The notes beneath the pieces were generated by a model that was given only the letters and a program-made list of their open reading frames with translations, was not told the DNA's origin and did no database searches. A DNA stretch of 64,000 bases. It comes from an uncultured Peptoniphilus sp. (GTDB taxonomy: Bacteria > Bacillota > Clostridia > Tissierellales > Peptoniphilaceae). Shown here piece by piece: positions 1 to 7,428 of the stretch (its first letter is position 1; the number at the start of each line of letters is the position of its first letter). A program made the translations under genes and the position numbers. The DNA is taken from positions 1 through 64,000 of the forward strand of contig NZ_CAMQAY010000001.1 of the NCBI RefSeq assembly GCF_946998875.1, in the 5' to 3' direction.

Positions 1-1
1 A

Positions 2-160
2 ACATTCTACTTCAAAACAGGAATTAAAGATAGTCAAGATTCTAATAATTTCAAAGATAAAAGAAAAAATGCCAAAGACAATGACATTAATAAATTGTGC
101 TCCTACAAGAATTACGAGGATAAAAAATTATGTTCCCAAGCAAAAGACAACGCATGTTGA
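2..160 (+). CDS. Partial open frame entering from the left edge, unknown
   Basis: A frame is open from the window edge to a TGA at 158-160, giving 52 codons of a Lys/Asp/Asn-rich peptide with three cysteines near its end. No family is recognised. It could be the C-terminus of a real protein or part of the mobile-element debris that follows. With no start, no visible domain and an AT-rich composition, it is only weakly supported. Confidence 0.25.
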   Translation, partial: TFYFKTGIKDSQDSNNFKDKRKNAKDNDINKLCSYKNYEDKKLCSQAKDNAC

Positions 161-245
161 GAGCGTAGTATTGATGTCAAAAATAAGATTATAGGTTATA
201 ATATTGTTGAAAGTAGTAGCTTTTAGGATTTTTAGAGGGTTTTGT

Positions 246-584
246 ATGAATTTTGAAAAAATTGTAATTAGTTTATTACCTATAGCAGGATTGTTTTTGT
301 CTTTTTTTTATAAGTATAAAGCAAATGGAAATATCAGTAAGTATAGTGGATTTAGAACAGCATTAAGTATGAAATCAAAAGAAAACTGGAATTATGCCCA
401 TAAGTATGCAGCTAAACTTTTGCGAATATATGCTATATTTTTTATATTATTAAATATTATAATAATAGTTAGTAATAGTTTAAATAATACAACTATGACA
501 GTCATAGTTATATTGCAAATGCTATTTTACTTCATCATTGGATATAAAGTAAATAATGCTTTGGCGAAAAAAGAAAATAGTTAG
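246..584 (+). CDS. SdpI-like small membrane protein
   Basis: This 112-residue protein has three hydrophobic segments (about residues 5-20, 55-75 and 85-103). Between the first two lies the motif GFRTALSMKSKENWNYAHK, which matches the conserved G(Y/F)RT...S...W..AH signature of the SdpI family. SdpI of Bacillus subtilis is an immunity and signalling membrane protein for the SdpC toxin. An in-frame TTG exists at 204, but the ATG at 246 is preferred because GAGGG lies just upstream and the extra N-terminal residues would fuse onto the first membrane segment. No toxin gene or ArsR-type SdpR partner is visible next to it, so toxin immunity is only a family-level possibility. The neighbours look like element debris. 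Confidence 0.65.
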   Translation: MNFEKIVISLLPIAGLFLSFFYKYKANGNISKYSGFRTALSMKSKENWNYAHKYAAKLLRIYAIFFILLNIIIIVSNSLNNTTMTVIVILQMLFYFIIGYKVNNALAKKENS

Positions 585-798
585 AATCTATTAAGAATTA
601 AAAAAGGATTAAGTTATGTATATTGAAAATGAAAAAAAATAAACCAATAATACAAGGTGACGACATTGAGTCTAGGGATGTAGTATTAATTCTTATAACT
701 TTAGTGGCTAATGCAATGTTGCATGAACGCAAATGTAAATACAATTATTAATGCTAATGTAATAGCAAGGGTAAGCGGTGGTTTAAATTACAAATTAA

Positions 799-882
799 CT
801 TCTAATAGAAAAAAGTATAGTTTATGATGAAAAGCTTAAAGTAATATTTAAATCTTCAGTTGAAGTTGAAATAGAAAATTGA
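799..882 (+). pseudogene. Remnant resembling the C-terminus of a serine recombinase
   Basis: The frame 799-882 encodes LIEKSIVYDEKLKVIFKSS followed by a short VEVEIEN tail and a stop. The pattern 'I..V.VYD..L.V.FKSG.E' resembles the extreme C-terminus of large serine recombinases found in conjugative transposons of Firmicutes. An in-frame stop lies immediately upstream (796-798) and no catalytic or zinc-ribbon domain is present, so at most about 27 codons survive. The assignment rests on pattern memory over a very short stretch. Confidence 0.35.
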
Positions 883-919
883 CAAGAATAAAAACTAAAT
901 AATCAATAAAATCAACAGT

Positions 920-960
920 ACCCGATACGCCTCTTAAAGTGGTGTAAGTCGGGTCTTTTA
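920..960 (+). terminator. Terminator-like hairpin
   Basis: ACCCGATACGCC at 920-931 pairs with GGTGTA..TCGGGT ending at 954 (ACCCGA/TCGGGT perfect, inner TACGCC/GGTGTA with one G-T pair), followed by CTTTTA. It lies where a terminator for the recombinase remnant would be expected. Confidence 0.5.
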
Positions 961-1220
961 ATTGCAAAAATAATCCCACCATATATGGTAATGGCTTGTT
1001 CAATAAGTATTAAAAAAAATAACCAAGTACTTGAATCAAAAATTGATAAACACTTTAAGCATGTTAAAAAATAATTTAAAGGGTGTAAAACTAACTTCGA
1101 AATATGTCCTATAGGGAATTATTTTTAAATAGAGTTAAGTTACATGAGCTAATCCTTTATGATATACTTAGATTAAGTTCCAAAACGGAAATAATTCTAA
1201 ATAGATAGAGGTGTAGGCAT

Positions 1221-2519
1221 ATGGAAATAAAGCGTGATTATTATTTAGATAAATTAATAGGAAAAAAAGAGAATGGGTTCATTAAGATTATTACAGGAAT
1301 TAGAAGGAGCGGTAAATCTTATTTACTTAATAATCTATTTTATAATTATTTGCTTGAAAATGGAGTAGATAATAAACATATTATAAAATTTGCCTTTGAT
1401 TCAGGAAGAGATTTATTAAAAATTGGCGAAGATTTAATGGATTTAGATGTACTAAGCGGTGAAAGATTAGTAGATCCTAAAAAATTTTTAGACTATATCA
1501 TGAGCAAAACTAATGACAAGGAAAAATTTTATATCCTCTTAGATGAAGTTCAATTGCTTAAATCTTTTGAGCAAGTCTTAAATGGATTTTTGCGTCAAGA
1601 TAATTTTGATGTTTATGTTACTGGGAGTAATTCTAAATTCTTATCTAAAGATGTCATTACTGAATTTGCAGGTAGGGGTGATGAGATCCATATTATGCCC
1701 CTTGTATTTTCTGAATTTCTTCAAACTTATGATGGCGACAAAGAAGATGCTTTTGCTGAATATCAAGTTTACGGCGGTTTACCAGCTGGAGCTTTAATGA
1801 AAAGGGATGAAGATAAGATGAATTACCTAAAGGGGCAACTCGAAAATGTATATTTGCGAGATATTGTTCATAGGTATGACATACGCTTAACTTCTGAACT
1901 AGAAGACTTACTTAATATTTTAGCATCAGGAATTTCAAGCCTTACTAATCCAAGTAAAATAGCTTCAACTTTTAAGTCCATAAAAAAGTCTAAAATTTCA
2001 GCCAATACCATTGATAAATTTATAGGATATTTTGAAGATTCTTTTATACTAAAAAGAGTATATAGATATGATGTTAAGGGGAGAAAATATATAGGAACAC
2101 CTTATAAAATATACTTTGAAGATTTAGGTTTAAGAAATGCAAGATTAAATTTTAGGCAAATAGAACCAACCCACCTAATGGAAAATATTATTTTTAATGA
2201 ATTAAGATATCGTGGCTATATGGTTGATGTAGGTATGGTAATAAAAAGAGAAAGTAATAAAAATAAAGATATAAAGAAACAGCTGGAAGTTGACTTCATA
2301 GCTAACCTTGGAAGCAAAAGATATTATATTCAATCCGCCTATAGCCTCCCATCCATAGAAAAAACAAATCAAGAAAAAGCATCCTTGTTAAATATTGATG
2401 ACTCATTTAAAAAAATTATTATCGTAAAAGATAGAATAAAACCGGTTTTAGATGAAAATGGAATACTCACTATTAATTTATTTGACTTCTTATTGGATAA
2501 AGATAGTTTAGATTTATAA
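1221..2519 (+). CDS. AAA-type ATPase with DUF4143-like C-terminal domain
   Basis: A 432-residue protein of the AAA_14/DUF4143 class. The Walker A motif GIRRSGKS is at residues 26-33, the Walker B region (FYILLDEVQ) is near 102-110, and a TGSNS sensor-like motif followed by an AGRG arginine lies near 135-155. The C-terminal half contains a VDFIAN...YYIQ segment typical of the DUF4143 domain, which resembles a nuclease fold. The length is normal for the family. These ATPases are common in anaerobic bacteria, are often multicopy and lie in variable regions; their function is not settled. The ATG at 1221 follows AGAGGTG at a good distance. It stands alone between element debris and an mgtC-like gene. 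Confidence 0.85.
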   Translation: MEIKRDYYLDKLIGKKENGFIKIITGIRRSGKSYLLNNLFYNYLLENGVDNKHIIKFAFDSGRDLLKIGEDLMDLDVLSGERLVDPKKFLDYIMSKTNDKEKFYILLDEVQLLKSFEQVLNGFLRQDNFDVYVTGSNSKFLSKDVITEFAGRGDEIHIMPLVFSEFLQTYDGDKEDAFAEYQVYGGLPAGALMKRDEDKMNYLKGQLENVYLRDIVHRYDIRLTSELEDLLNILASGISSLTNPSKIASTFKSIKKSKISANTIDKFIGYFEDSFILKRVYRYDVKGRKYIGTPYKIYFEDLGLRNARLNFRQIEPTHLMENIIFNELRYRGYMVDVGMVIKRESNKNKDIKKQLEVDFIANLGSKRYYIQSAYSLPSIEKTNQEKASLLNIDDSFKKIIIVKDRIKPVLDENGILTINLFDFLLDKDSLDL

Positions 2520-2642
2520 TGAATAACTTAACTTATTCGTTATGGATATATTGCTACATACGAGGCTTTTGAAAAAAATGAGAATAGATGAAATATAAAA
2601 ATTTATTTAAAATATTATTGAGTATTATATAAGGAGGGAAAG

Positions 2643-3314
2643 ATGGATATATTTTTAGTGACACTTAGAATATTGTTAGCGGCCTTTTTGGGAGCCATTA
2701 TTGGTGTGGAAAGGGAAATGAAAAACAGGGCTGCCGGTTTTAGAACCCATATAATAGTAAGTGTTGGAGCATGCTTAATTATGCTAATAGGCATAGATGG
2801 AATTGGCAAAATATCTGATGACCTTGGACGAGATGCGGCAAGAATTGCGGGCCAAGTTGTAAGTGGAATTGGTTTTTTAGGTGCAGGTACTATACTTCAA
2901 AAAAAAGATGGCGTATCAGGTCTTACCACAGCTGCTACCCTATGGTTATCTGCAGCAATTGGACTAGCAGTGGGAATTGGATTTTATGAAGGAGCTGTCA
3001 TTGCAACTATAATTTGTCTAGTAACCTTGGTATCCTTAAAGGGCGTTAGTGATTTTATAAACGATATGACAACAAAGTCTTATATAATGGTATTTGATAC
3101 TGATAATTTTAATGAAGAAAGCTTTCTGGATTTTGCATCAAAAGAAGGCGTGGAAGTTAGAAAATTAGATATAATTGATGAAGATATAGACGATCAATCA
3201 ATGATTAATTCAACTTTATCCTTTAATAGGAATTATAATATTGGCAAATTTTTCAAGAAATTAAAATCAGACTACCATTTGAATTCAGTAAAATTGAGAA
3301 AACACGAAGATTAG
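2643..3314 (+). CDS. MgtC/SapB family membrane protein
   Basis: The 223-residue protein starts with four to five hydrophobic segments within residues 1-140. It has the family hallmark GVEREMKNRAAGFRTH at about residues 21-36, followed by an SVGACLIM helix. The remaining ~80 residues form a soluble tail, as in longer MgtC/YhiD members. The family is linked to magnesium limitation and intracellular survival in some pathogens; in Firmicutes the role is less clear. The start at 2643 is preceded by a strong AAGGAGGG site. There is no magnesium riboswitch or other recognisable regulator upstream, and the gene appears monocistronic. Confidence 0.88.
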   Translation: MDIFLVTLRILLAAFLGAIIGVEREMKNRAAGFRTHIIVSVGACLIMLIGIDGIGKISDDLGRDAARIAGQVVSGIGFLGAGTILQKKDGVSGLTTAATLWLSAAIGLAVGIGFYEGAVIATIICLVTLVSLKGVSDFINDMTTKSYIMVFDTDNFNEESFLDFASKEGVEVRKLDIIDEDIDDQSMINSTLSFNRNYNIGKFFKKLKSDYHLNSVKLRKHED

Positions 3315-3553
3315 GGTAAAGAGAAGGCGATATAGAAGTTCCTAGATAAATTATTACAGTTATGGATTTTGAGATCCCTATCGGATTTAGAAATTATAAG
3401 CTTAAGTTTTCTTATTATAGATGCAACTTATTTTTTACTATTAATATCTTTAACAATCCATCTATTGCAGGCAAATTTGTAATATTAAAATTATTATTTG
3501 ATGAAGGAATTTTAAAGGAGAATTAGTTTCCAATTGAAAAAATAAATTATTAA
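3315..3553. other. Intergenic stretch with a doubtful 54-codon frame
   Basis: No convincing gene. A frame at 3362-3526 starts at ATG and encodes 54 residues (beginning MDFEIPIGF) but lacks a ribosome binding site and matches nothing recognised. It ends just before a terminator hairpin, so a decayed gene is possible. Confidence 0.3.
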
Positions 3554-3583
3554 AGCATCTACAGGCGTAGATGCTATTTTTTT
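3554..3583 (+). terminator. Rho-independent terminator
   Basis: A perfect 9-bp stem AGCATCTAC/GTAGATGCT (3554-3575, loop AGGC) is followed by A and seven T. It separates the mgtC-like gene region from the PadR operon promoter. Confidence 0.8.
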
Positions 3584-3658
3584 GCGTGAAAAATTATGTG
3601 TGTCCTATAAAAAATTTTGAAAAGAGAATTTAGCTTTTATATTGTTAAAAAATTTTTA

Positions 3659-3687
3659 TTGACATATATCGATTCTCGATATATAAT
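3659..3687 (+). promoter_or_regulatory. Consensus sigma-A promoter of the DUF2812-PadR operon
   Basis: TTGACA (3659-3664) and TATAAT (3682-3687) are both perfect consensus and separated by exactly 17 bp. The spacer is almost entirely filled by a palindrome (3665-3683), so a bound repressor would occlude RNA polymerase. The start codon it serves is at 3725. Confidence 0.85.
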
Positions 3688-3707
3688 TCAATTATCGATA
3701 GTCGATA
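3665..3707. promoter_or_regulatory. Two palindromic operator candidates, TATCGA-N3-TCGATA
   Basis: The first palindrome spans 3665-3683 (TATATCGA TTC TCGATATA). The second spans 3693-3707 (TATCGA TAG TCGATA). Both halves are perfect and the centres (3674 and 3700) are 26 bp apart, about 2.5 helical turns. One lies between -35 and -10 and the other around the transcription start. Since the operon encodes a PadR repressor, autoregulation through these sites is the natural inference. Confidence 0.7.
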
Positions 3708-3724
3708 TTAAAGGGGGCAAGATT

Positions 3725-4966
3725 ATGTTAAAGACAAAATACTTAGCTTATACAAACTTTGGACTTGTTGAAAAATGGTATGAAGACATGGCAAAGAAGG
3801 GCTGGCAAATAGAAAAAATAATTTTGCCCTTCATTCACAAGTTTAAAAAAGCTGAACCAGAAGATGCCAGCTATAAAATTTCCATGGCTCCCAACGAAGG
3901 ATCTTTTTCTGCCTTCTCAAAAGATGAACTAAGGGACTTTGATGATATGGCAGGAGATTTTGGTTGGCATCTTGTATACAGGACCTTCAACATGAACATT
4001 TACAAGTTAGAAGAAGGAAGCCAAGACTCTCTTTATAACGATGGGAGTGAAGAAATTGAAATTTTAAAGAAGGGCGTCAGGGGTGAAATAATTTCTCTTA
4101 GCATAAATTTCATTGTTTTTGCATTCCTATCTTTCTTTTTAATTTCTCAATTTTTATCCAGTAACATATTTTACTCCAACTACACAATATTTATGGGTCC
4201 AGCTTGCCTTTTATTTCTTCTTTTGGATGCCTTGGCTCTGGGAGATTATATATTTTTTAAAAAGAGAAACAGAGACGCTAAAGATGTAAAGGAAATAAAA
4301 TTTTCAAGACTTACTTTTTCTAAGACCTTTATCATATTATTTTATATTGCAATTATTTTAATAGTGCTTGCACTTACATCAGGCTTTTTGCTTTCTAGCG
4401 GAGATTCAAATTCTTTTGTAATGCTAATAAGTTTGCTGCCAACTCTTGTTATGATTTCTTTTATTTATTTCTATCGCAAAAAAATTAAAGCCATGAACAT
4501 AAAAAGAAAGGAGAAAAAATTTATTTTAATCTCAATGGTTATTTTAATTTCTTTAATTACCAATGTATCTATATTTAGCTTAATCGACAAATTATCTACA
4601 GCTAATGAGATTGAAAGCCAAGTTGTGGGAGATTTTATTAAGACTAGGGAAAGGAGAAGCTTTTTGATAGAAAGCTGCGATTATTATTCATCAGAAAAAA
4701 ATAAGCTTGGCATAATAAAGACTGTTGTAAAGTCACAGGACCTTGCATGCAATTTATTTGAAAGAATTTTAAAAGATACTATGAAGCACCCTTATAGGGC
4801 TGACTTTGTTAAGGACATCTCTGGAACCTATCCCTATGACAGGACCTATATCCTATCTGAAGATAAAGACTATTTGATTTTATATAAGAATGTGGTCTTA
4901 GAAGTAAATGGTAATCTTGAAGATGAAGAGGTCCAAAAGGATATTGCAAGGATCTTGGAGGTGTAG
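3725..4966 (+). CDS. DUF2812 membrane protein
   Basis: The 413-residue protein starts with a DUF2812-type soluble domain: an N-terminal KTKYLAYTNFGLVEKWYEDMAKKGWQIEK segment (tail half shown: VEKWYEDMAKKGW), followed by K/A-rich text and a DFDDM...GWHLVYRT segment near residue 75-90. Five to six membrane helices follow, in the middle (about 120-300), then a C-terminal soluble part. DUF2812 proteins are regularly encoded directly upstream of PadR-type regulators, as here, with only 2 bp between the genes. A frame extension to 3617 exists, but it runs back through the promoter; the ATG at 3725 follows AAGGGGGC. The molecular role is unknown; a membrane sensor or substrate of the PadR-controlled response is inference. 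Confidence 0.8.
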   Translation: MLKTKYLAYTNFGLVEKWYEDMAKKGWQIEKIILPFIHKFKKAEPEDASYKISMAPNEGSFSAFSKDELRDFDDMAGDFGWHLVYRTFNMNIYKLEEGSQDSLYNDGSEEIEILKKGVRGEIISLSINFIVFAFLSFFLISQFLSSNIFYSNYTIFMGPACLLFLLLDALALGDYIFFKKRNRDAKDVKEIKFSRLTFSKTFIILFYIAIILIVLALTSGFLLSSGDSNSFVMLISLLPTLVMISFIYFYRKKIKAMNIKRKEKKFILISMVILISLITNVSIFSLIDKLSTANEIESQVVGDFIKTRERRSFLIESCDYYSSEKNKLGIIKTVVKSQDLACNLFERILKDTMKHPYRADFVKDISGTYPYDRTYILSEDKDYLILYKNVVLEVNGNLEDEEVQKDIARILEV

Positions 4967-4968
4967 AC

Positions 4969-5280
4969 ATGGCAAGAGACCAATTTCAAACCCTAACAGA
5001 GCCCATGTACTTCACCCTCTTGGCACTGGGACAAGTGAGAAATGGGGCAGAGATAACAGCCTGGGTTAGTGAAATCACAGGAGGAAGAATAAACTTAGGG
5101 CCAGGAACCCTCTATGCCCTCTTGGCACAGTTTTTAGAAAATGATTTGATCACAAGAGTTGAAGTGGACAAGAAGGGAAAATATTACAAGATAACAGATG
5201 AGGGAAGAGAGCTTCTAGAAGAAGAAGTGAAGAGACTTAGACTTTTAATAGACAACTATGAAAATCATTTTGACAAGTAA
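4969..5280 (+). CDS. PadR family transcriptional regulator
   Basis: At 103 residues this is a single winged-helix PadR domain. It shows the characteristic order: helix with TEPMYFTLLAL, the recognition region GGRINLGPGTLYALLAQF, and the beta-wing with VDKKGKYYKITDEGRELL. A short C-terminal helix (RLRLLIDNYENHF) would serve for dimerisation. PadR proteins are repressors that bind palindromic operators and often respond to membrane-active or phenolic compounds. The gene follows the DUF2812 gene by 2 bp, so both share the promoter at 3659. The two palindromes there are its likely binding sites. Confidence 0.92.
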   Translation: MARDQFQTLTEPMYFTLLALGQVRNGAEITAWVSEITGGRINLGPGTLYALLAQFLENDLITRVEVDKKGKYYKITDEGRELLEEEVKRLRLLIDNYENHFDK

Positions 5281-5328
5281 TTTAGAAAAGTAAATTACAA
5301 ATAAATTTTATATAATGGAGAGCAATTT

Positions 5329-5547
5329 ATGAGAAAGAAAAAGAATAAAAAGAAAAGGAAGAAGTTTCTTATTTTGTTAATTATTTTATTGTTGTGCTGT
5401 CCCATAACTTATCGCTACAAGGATGGTGGCACTGTTTCTTATAAGGCGATTTTGTATTCCTACACTAAGTACCACAGGTTGGAAGCAGATGAGTCTTATT
5501 ATACAGGGAGAGAATTTTTAGTTTTCCCCTTTAATTTTTTAGATTAA
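5329..5547 (+). CDS. Small basic membrane-anchored protein
   Basis: A 72-residue protein: a very basic N-terminus (RKKKNKKKRKK), one hydrophobic helix (about residues 13-25) and a short tail with YKDGGTVSYKAILYSYTKYHRL. The tail resembles small hypothetical proteins of Firmicutes that carry a 'YKDGGT..YKA.LY' motif. The ATG at 5329 follows GGAGAG. It lies 48 bp after padR and is co-directional. The function is not known; the basic stretch followed by one helix predicts an inward-anchored or uncleaved signal-anchor protein facing outward. Confidence 0.65.
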   Translation: MRKKKNKKKRKKFLILLIILLLCCPITYRYKDGGTVSYKAILYSYTKYHRLEADESYYTGREFLVFPFNFLD

Positions 5548-5580
5548 AAGGATTAAAATAAAGTAAGAAGGAGGCAGGGC

Positions 5581-6387
5581 ATGGGACAAATTATTGAGTT
5601 TCCAGATGACAAGAGGTCAAGGGAGAAGATCAAAGAGCTTAAAAAAACTTTGGAGGACCTTGTTTTTGAAAGGGACAATCTTAAGTTTGTTATTTGTGAA
5701 AATATTAAGACTGCATATATGCTAAGCTTTGGCAGTCTGGAGTACAGGCTTTACAAGGCTTATTGCAAGTATCTTCGCTTGATGAGAAAAAGAGACATGA
5801 TTCAGGCAAAAAAGAACCGTCAAGAAAAAATTAAGATGGAAGTCATTGACAAGAAGCTTGATGAAGAATTTGCCGACTACAAAAAGAAGTTAGATGAAAA
5901 AGTTGATGAGATCAACCATGCTCTAGAGCGTTCAAAAGCTGAATTGTTATCTGAGGAAGATGCTAAGCTCCTTAAAAAACTTTACAAAAATATTGTCAAG
6001 AGGTTACATCCAGACATAAATCCTTTGATTACGGATACAGAAAAGGAATTATTTTACAATGCCACTGAAGCCTACAAGGATGGCGACCTTGCAAGTCTTC
6101 AAATTATTTACGACATAGTTTGCAGTGGAGACGACAAAGATAAGGGAGGCCTTACCGGCAAGTCCTTGGAAGATGAGGTAAAAAGGCTGGAGGATTTGGT
6201 GGATCAAGTTCAAAGAGATATTGATTTAATAAGGTCCACGCCGCCCTATACTTGGAGCATATATGTAGAGGACGAGAAGAAAAAATCTGAGAAGTTAAGA
6301 GATTTAGAGAGAGATTTAAAGAGTTTTGAAGATGCAATAGACACGCAGGAAGAGTATATTGATGAACTGATGAGGGATGAGACATGA
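5581..6387 (+). CDS. J-domain-like coiled-coil protein
   Basis: This 268-residue soluble protein is mostly charged helix and coiled coil (residues about 10-125 and 190-265). In the centre, near residues 130-185, is a segment with KKLYKNIVKRLHPDINP followed by an FYNATEAYKDGDLASLQ helix. This is the helix II-HPD-helix III pattern of DnaJ J-domains, with the essential HPD tripeptide intact. J-domains stimulate DnaK ATPase, so a specialised co-chaperone is plausible. It lacks the Gly/Phe-rich, zinc-finger and substrate-binding parts of DnaJ. The last 4 bases overlap the start of the HIRAN gene (ATGA), which indicates translational coupling. Confidence 0.7.
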   Translation: MGQIIEFPDDKRSREKIKELKKTLEDLVFERDNLKFVICENIKTAYMLSFGSLEYRLYKAYCKYLRLMRKRDMIQAKKNRQEKIKMEVIDKKLDEEFADYKKKLDEKVDEINHALERSKAELLSEEDAKLLKKLYKNIVKRLHPDINPLITDTEKELFYNATEAYKDGDLASLQIIYDIVCSGDDKDKGGLTGKSLEDEVKRLEDLVDQVQRDIDLIRSTPPYTWSIYVEDEKKKSEKLRDLERDLKSFEDAIDTQEEYIDELMRDET

Positions 6388-6785
6388 GTGATTTAGTAAA
6401 AATAGACAATGGCGATTTAATTGAATATCTCATGAAGACTGGGACAGGTCTTGACTTGCCCAAACCCTTTGAGAGGGATATTTATCTTTTTGATACCTAT
6501 GTTGCTGGCACGACACACATTGAAGGCATTGAAAATATTGGTGAAAGCCTCAAAGATGACGACCGCTTAGTTTTTTATCGTGAGCCAGAAAATGAACACG
6601 ACCCCCAAGCCATTCGCATAGAAACTTTGGGGAAAGAAAAAATCGGCTATGTACCGCATAAAGATAATGTCATCTTTTCACGACTAATGGATGCTGGCAA
6701 GGTTCTCTTTGCCAAAGTTGTAGAAAAGGAAATGCAGGGCAAGTGGCTCAAGATAAAAATTAAAATCTACCTACACGAAAGCTAG
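6384..6785 (+). CDS. HIRAN domain protein
   Basis: The 133-residue protein carries a HIRAN domain from about residue 28 to the end: FDTYVAGTTHIEGI, then DRLVFYREPENEHDPQAIRI (the NxxDPxAI core), then KEKIGYVPHKDN and a C-terminal strand. HIRAN domains bind single-stranded 3'-DNA ends in eukaryotic HLTF; bacterial stand-alone HIRAN proteins are uncharacterised or linked to DNA damage. The start overlaps the J-domain gene by 4 bp. The combination of a J-domain-like and a HIRAN protein in one transcription unit is frequent enough in Firmicutes to look functional, but I cannot name a role. Confidence 0.85.
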   Translation: MSDLVKIDNGDLIEYLMKTGTGLDLPKPFERDIYLFDTYVAGTTHIEGIENIGESLKDDDRLVFYREPENEHDPQAIRIETLGKEKIGYVPHKDNVIFSRLMDAGKVLFAKVVEKEMQGKWLKIKIKIYLHES

Positions 6786-6800
6786 AAAAGGAGTGAAAAA

Positions 6801-7157
6801 ATGAAAGAGAAGCTAATAAAATTTTACGACAAAAAGGACAAAGACAAGGCTATTATTTTATTTTTGATTTATTTTTTTAGCGGCATTTTATTTCTAAGTA
6901 TTGGCGAAATGCCAAAAGTTTATATGGCTGTGGCAGTTATAAACATAAGGCTTGTCATGCCCTTTTTGTTGGGAATCTTGATTTTTTTGCCAAGCTTATT
7001 TAAAAGGCGAGGATATTTTTCTTACCTTCTAATTTTCTTATTCATTCCACATTTATTTTGGATATATTTTTTAAGTAGCAAGTATCTTTTTTACCTACCC
7101 CTTTCCTTGGGAATAATTTTTGGTTTATACATAAAAAAAGTCCTTTATTCTATTTGA
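6801..7157 (+). CDS. Small integral membrane protein, unknown
   Basis: A 118-residue protein with a charged N-terminus (KEKLIKFYDKKDKDK) and four hydrophobic segments (about 17-35, 40-62, 67-90, 92-112). No family is recognised. The ATG at 6801 has an AAGGAG site 9 bp upstream and lies 15 bp behind the HIRAN gene, so it is probably the last member of that operon. Downstream, the AT-rich 7158-7428 stretch has no clear terminator. Confidence 0.6.
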   Translation: MKEKLIKFYDKKDKDKAIILFLIYFFSGILFLSIGEMPKVYMAVAVINIRLVMPFLLGILIFLPSLFKRRGYFSYLLIFLFIPHLFWIYFLSSKYLFYLPLSLGIIFGLYIKKVLYSI

Positions 7158-7359
7158 TTATTCTATTTGATTTAAGCTCCTCGGATAAAAAGTAAAAATT
7201 TTTGCCATAAAAAATAAAAAAATTTTTAAAAATTTATAAAATATCACCCTTTTGGGGGATGCGAAAATTTTAAAATTTAGTAAAATAAAATTATAAAGAT
7301 AAAAAGTTGGAAAAATTTGAAATTAGGAAGAAATATTTTTAGAAAGAGAGGAGATAGCT

Positions 7360-7416
7360 ATGAAAAGTTTCAGAAAAGGCCAAGAGAATTTAAGGATAGA
7401 ATATACAAAAGTATAG
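7360..7416 (+). CDS. Candidate 18-residue leader peptide
   Basis: An ATG at 7360 preceded by a very good AGAGGAG ribosome binding site opens an 18-codon frame (MKSFRKGQENLRIEYTKV) that ends 12 bp before the next start codon. The peptide is basic with no membrane segment. The strength of the binding site is the only support; it could be a leader peptide or a vestige. Confidence 0.3.
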   Translation: MKSFRKGQENLRIEYTKV

Positions 7417-7428
7417 GGAGGTGATGAC

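Larger units (their letters stand above)
585..1220. other. Intergenic stretch with gene debris
   Basis: No intact gene is apparent. The stretch holds a 40-codon frame at 629-751 with no good ribosome binding site, a recombinase-like tail (799-882) and a terminator-like hairpin (920-960). From about 970 to 1200 it is AT-rich sequence with no supported gene; the ribosome binding site AGAGGTG of the next gene lies at about 1207-1213. The pattern of short frames separated by stops suggests a decayed element. Confidence 0.4.
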
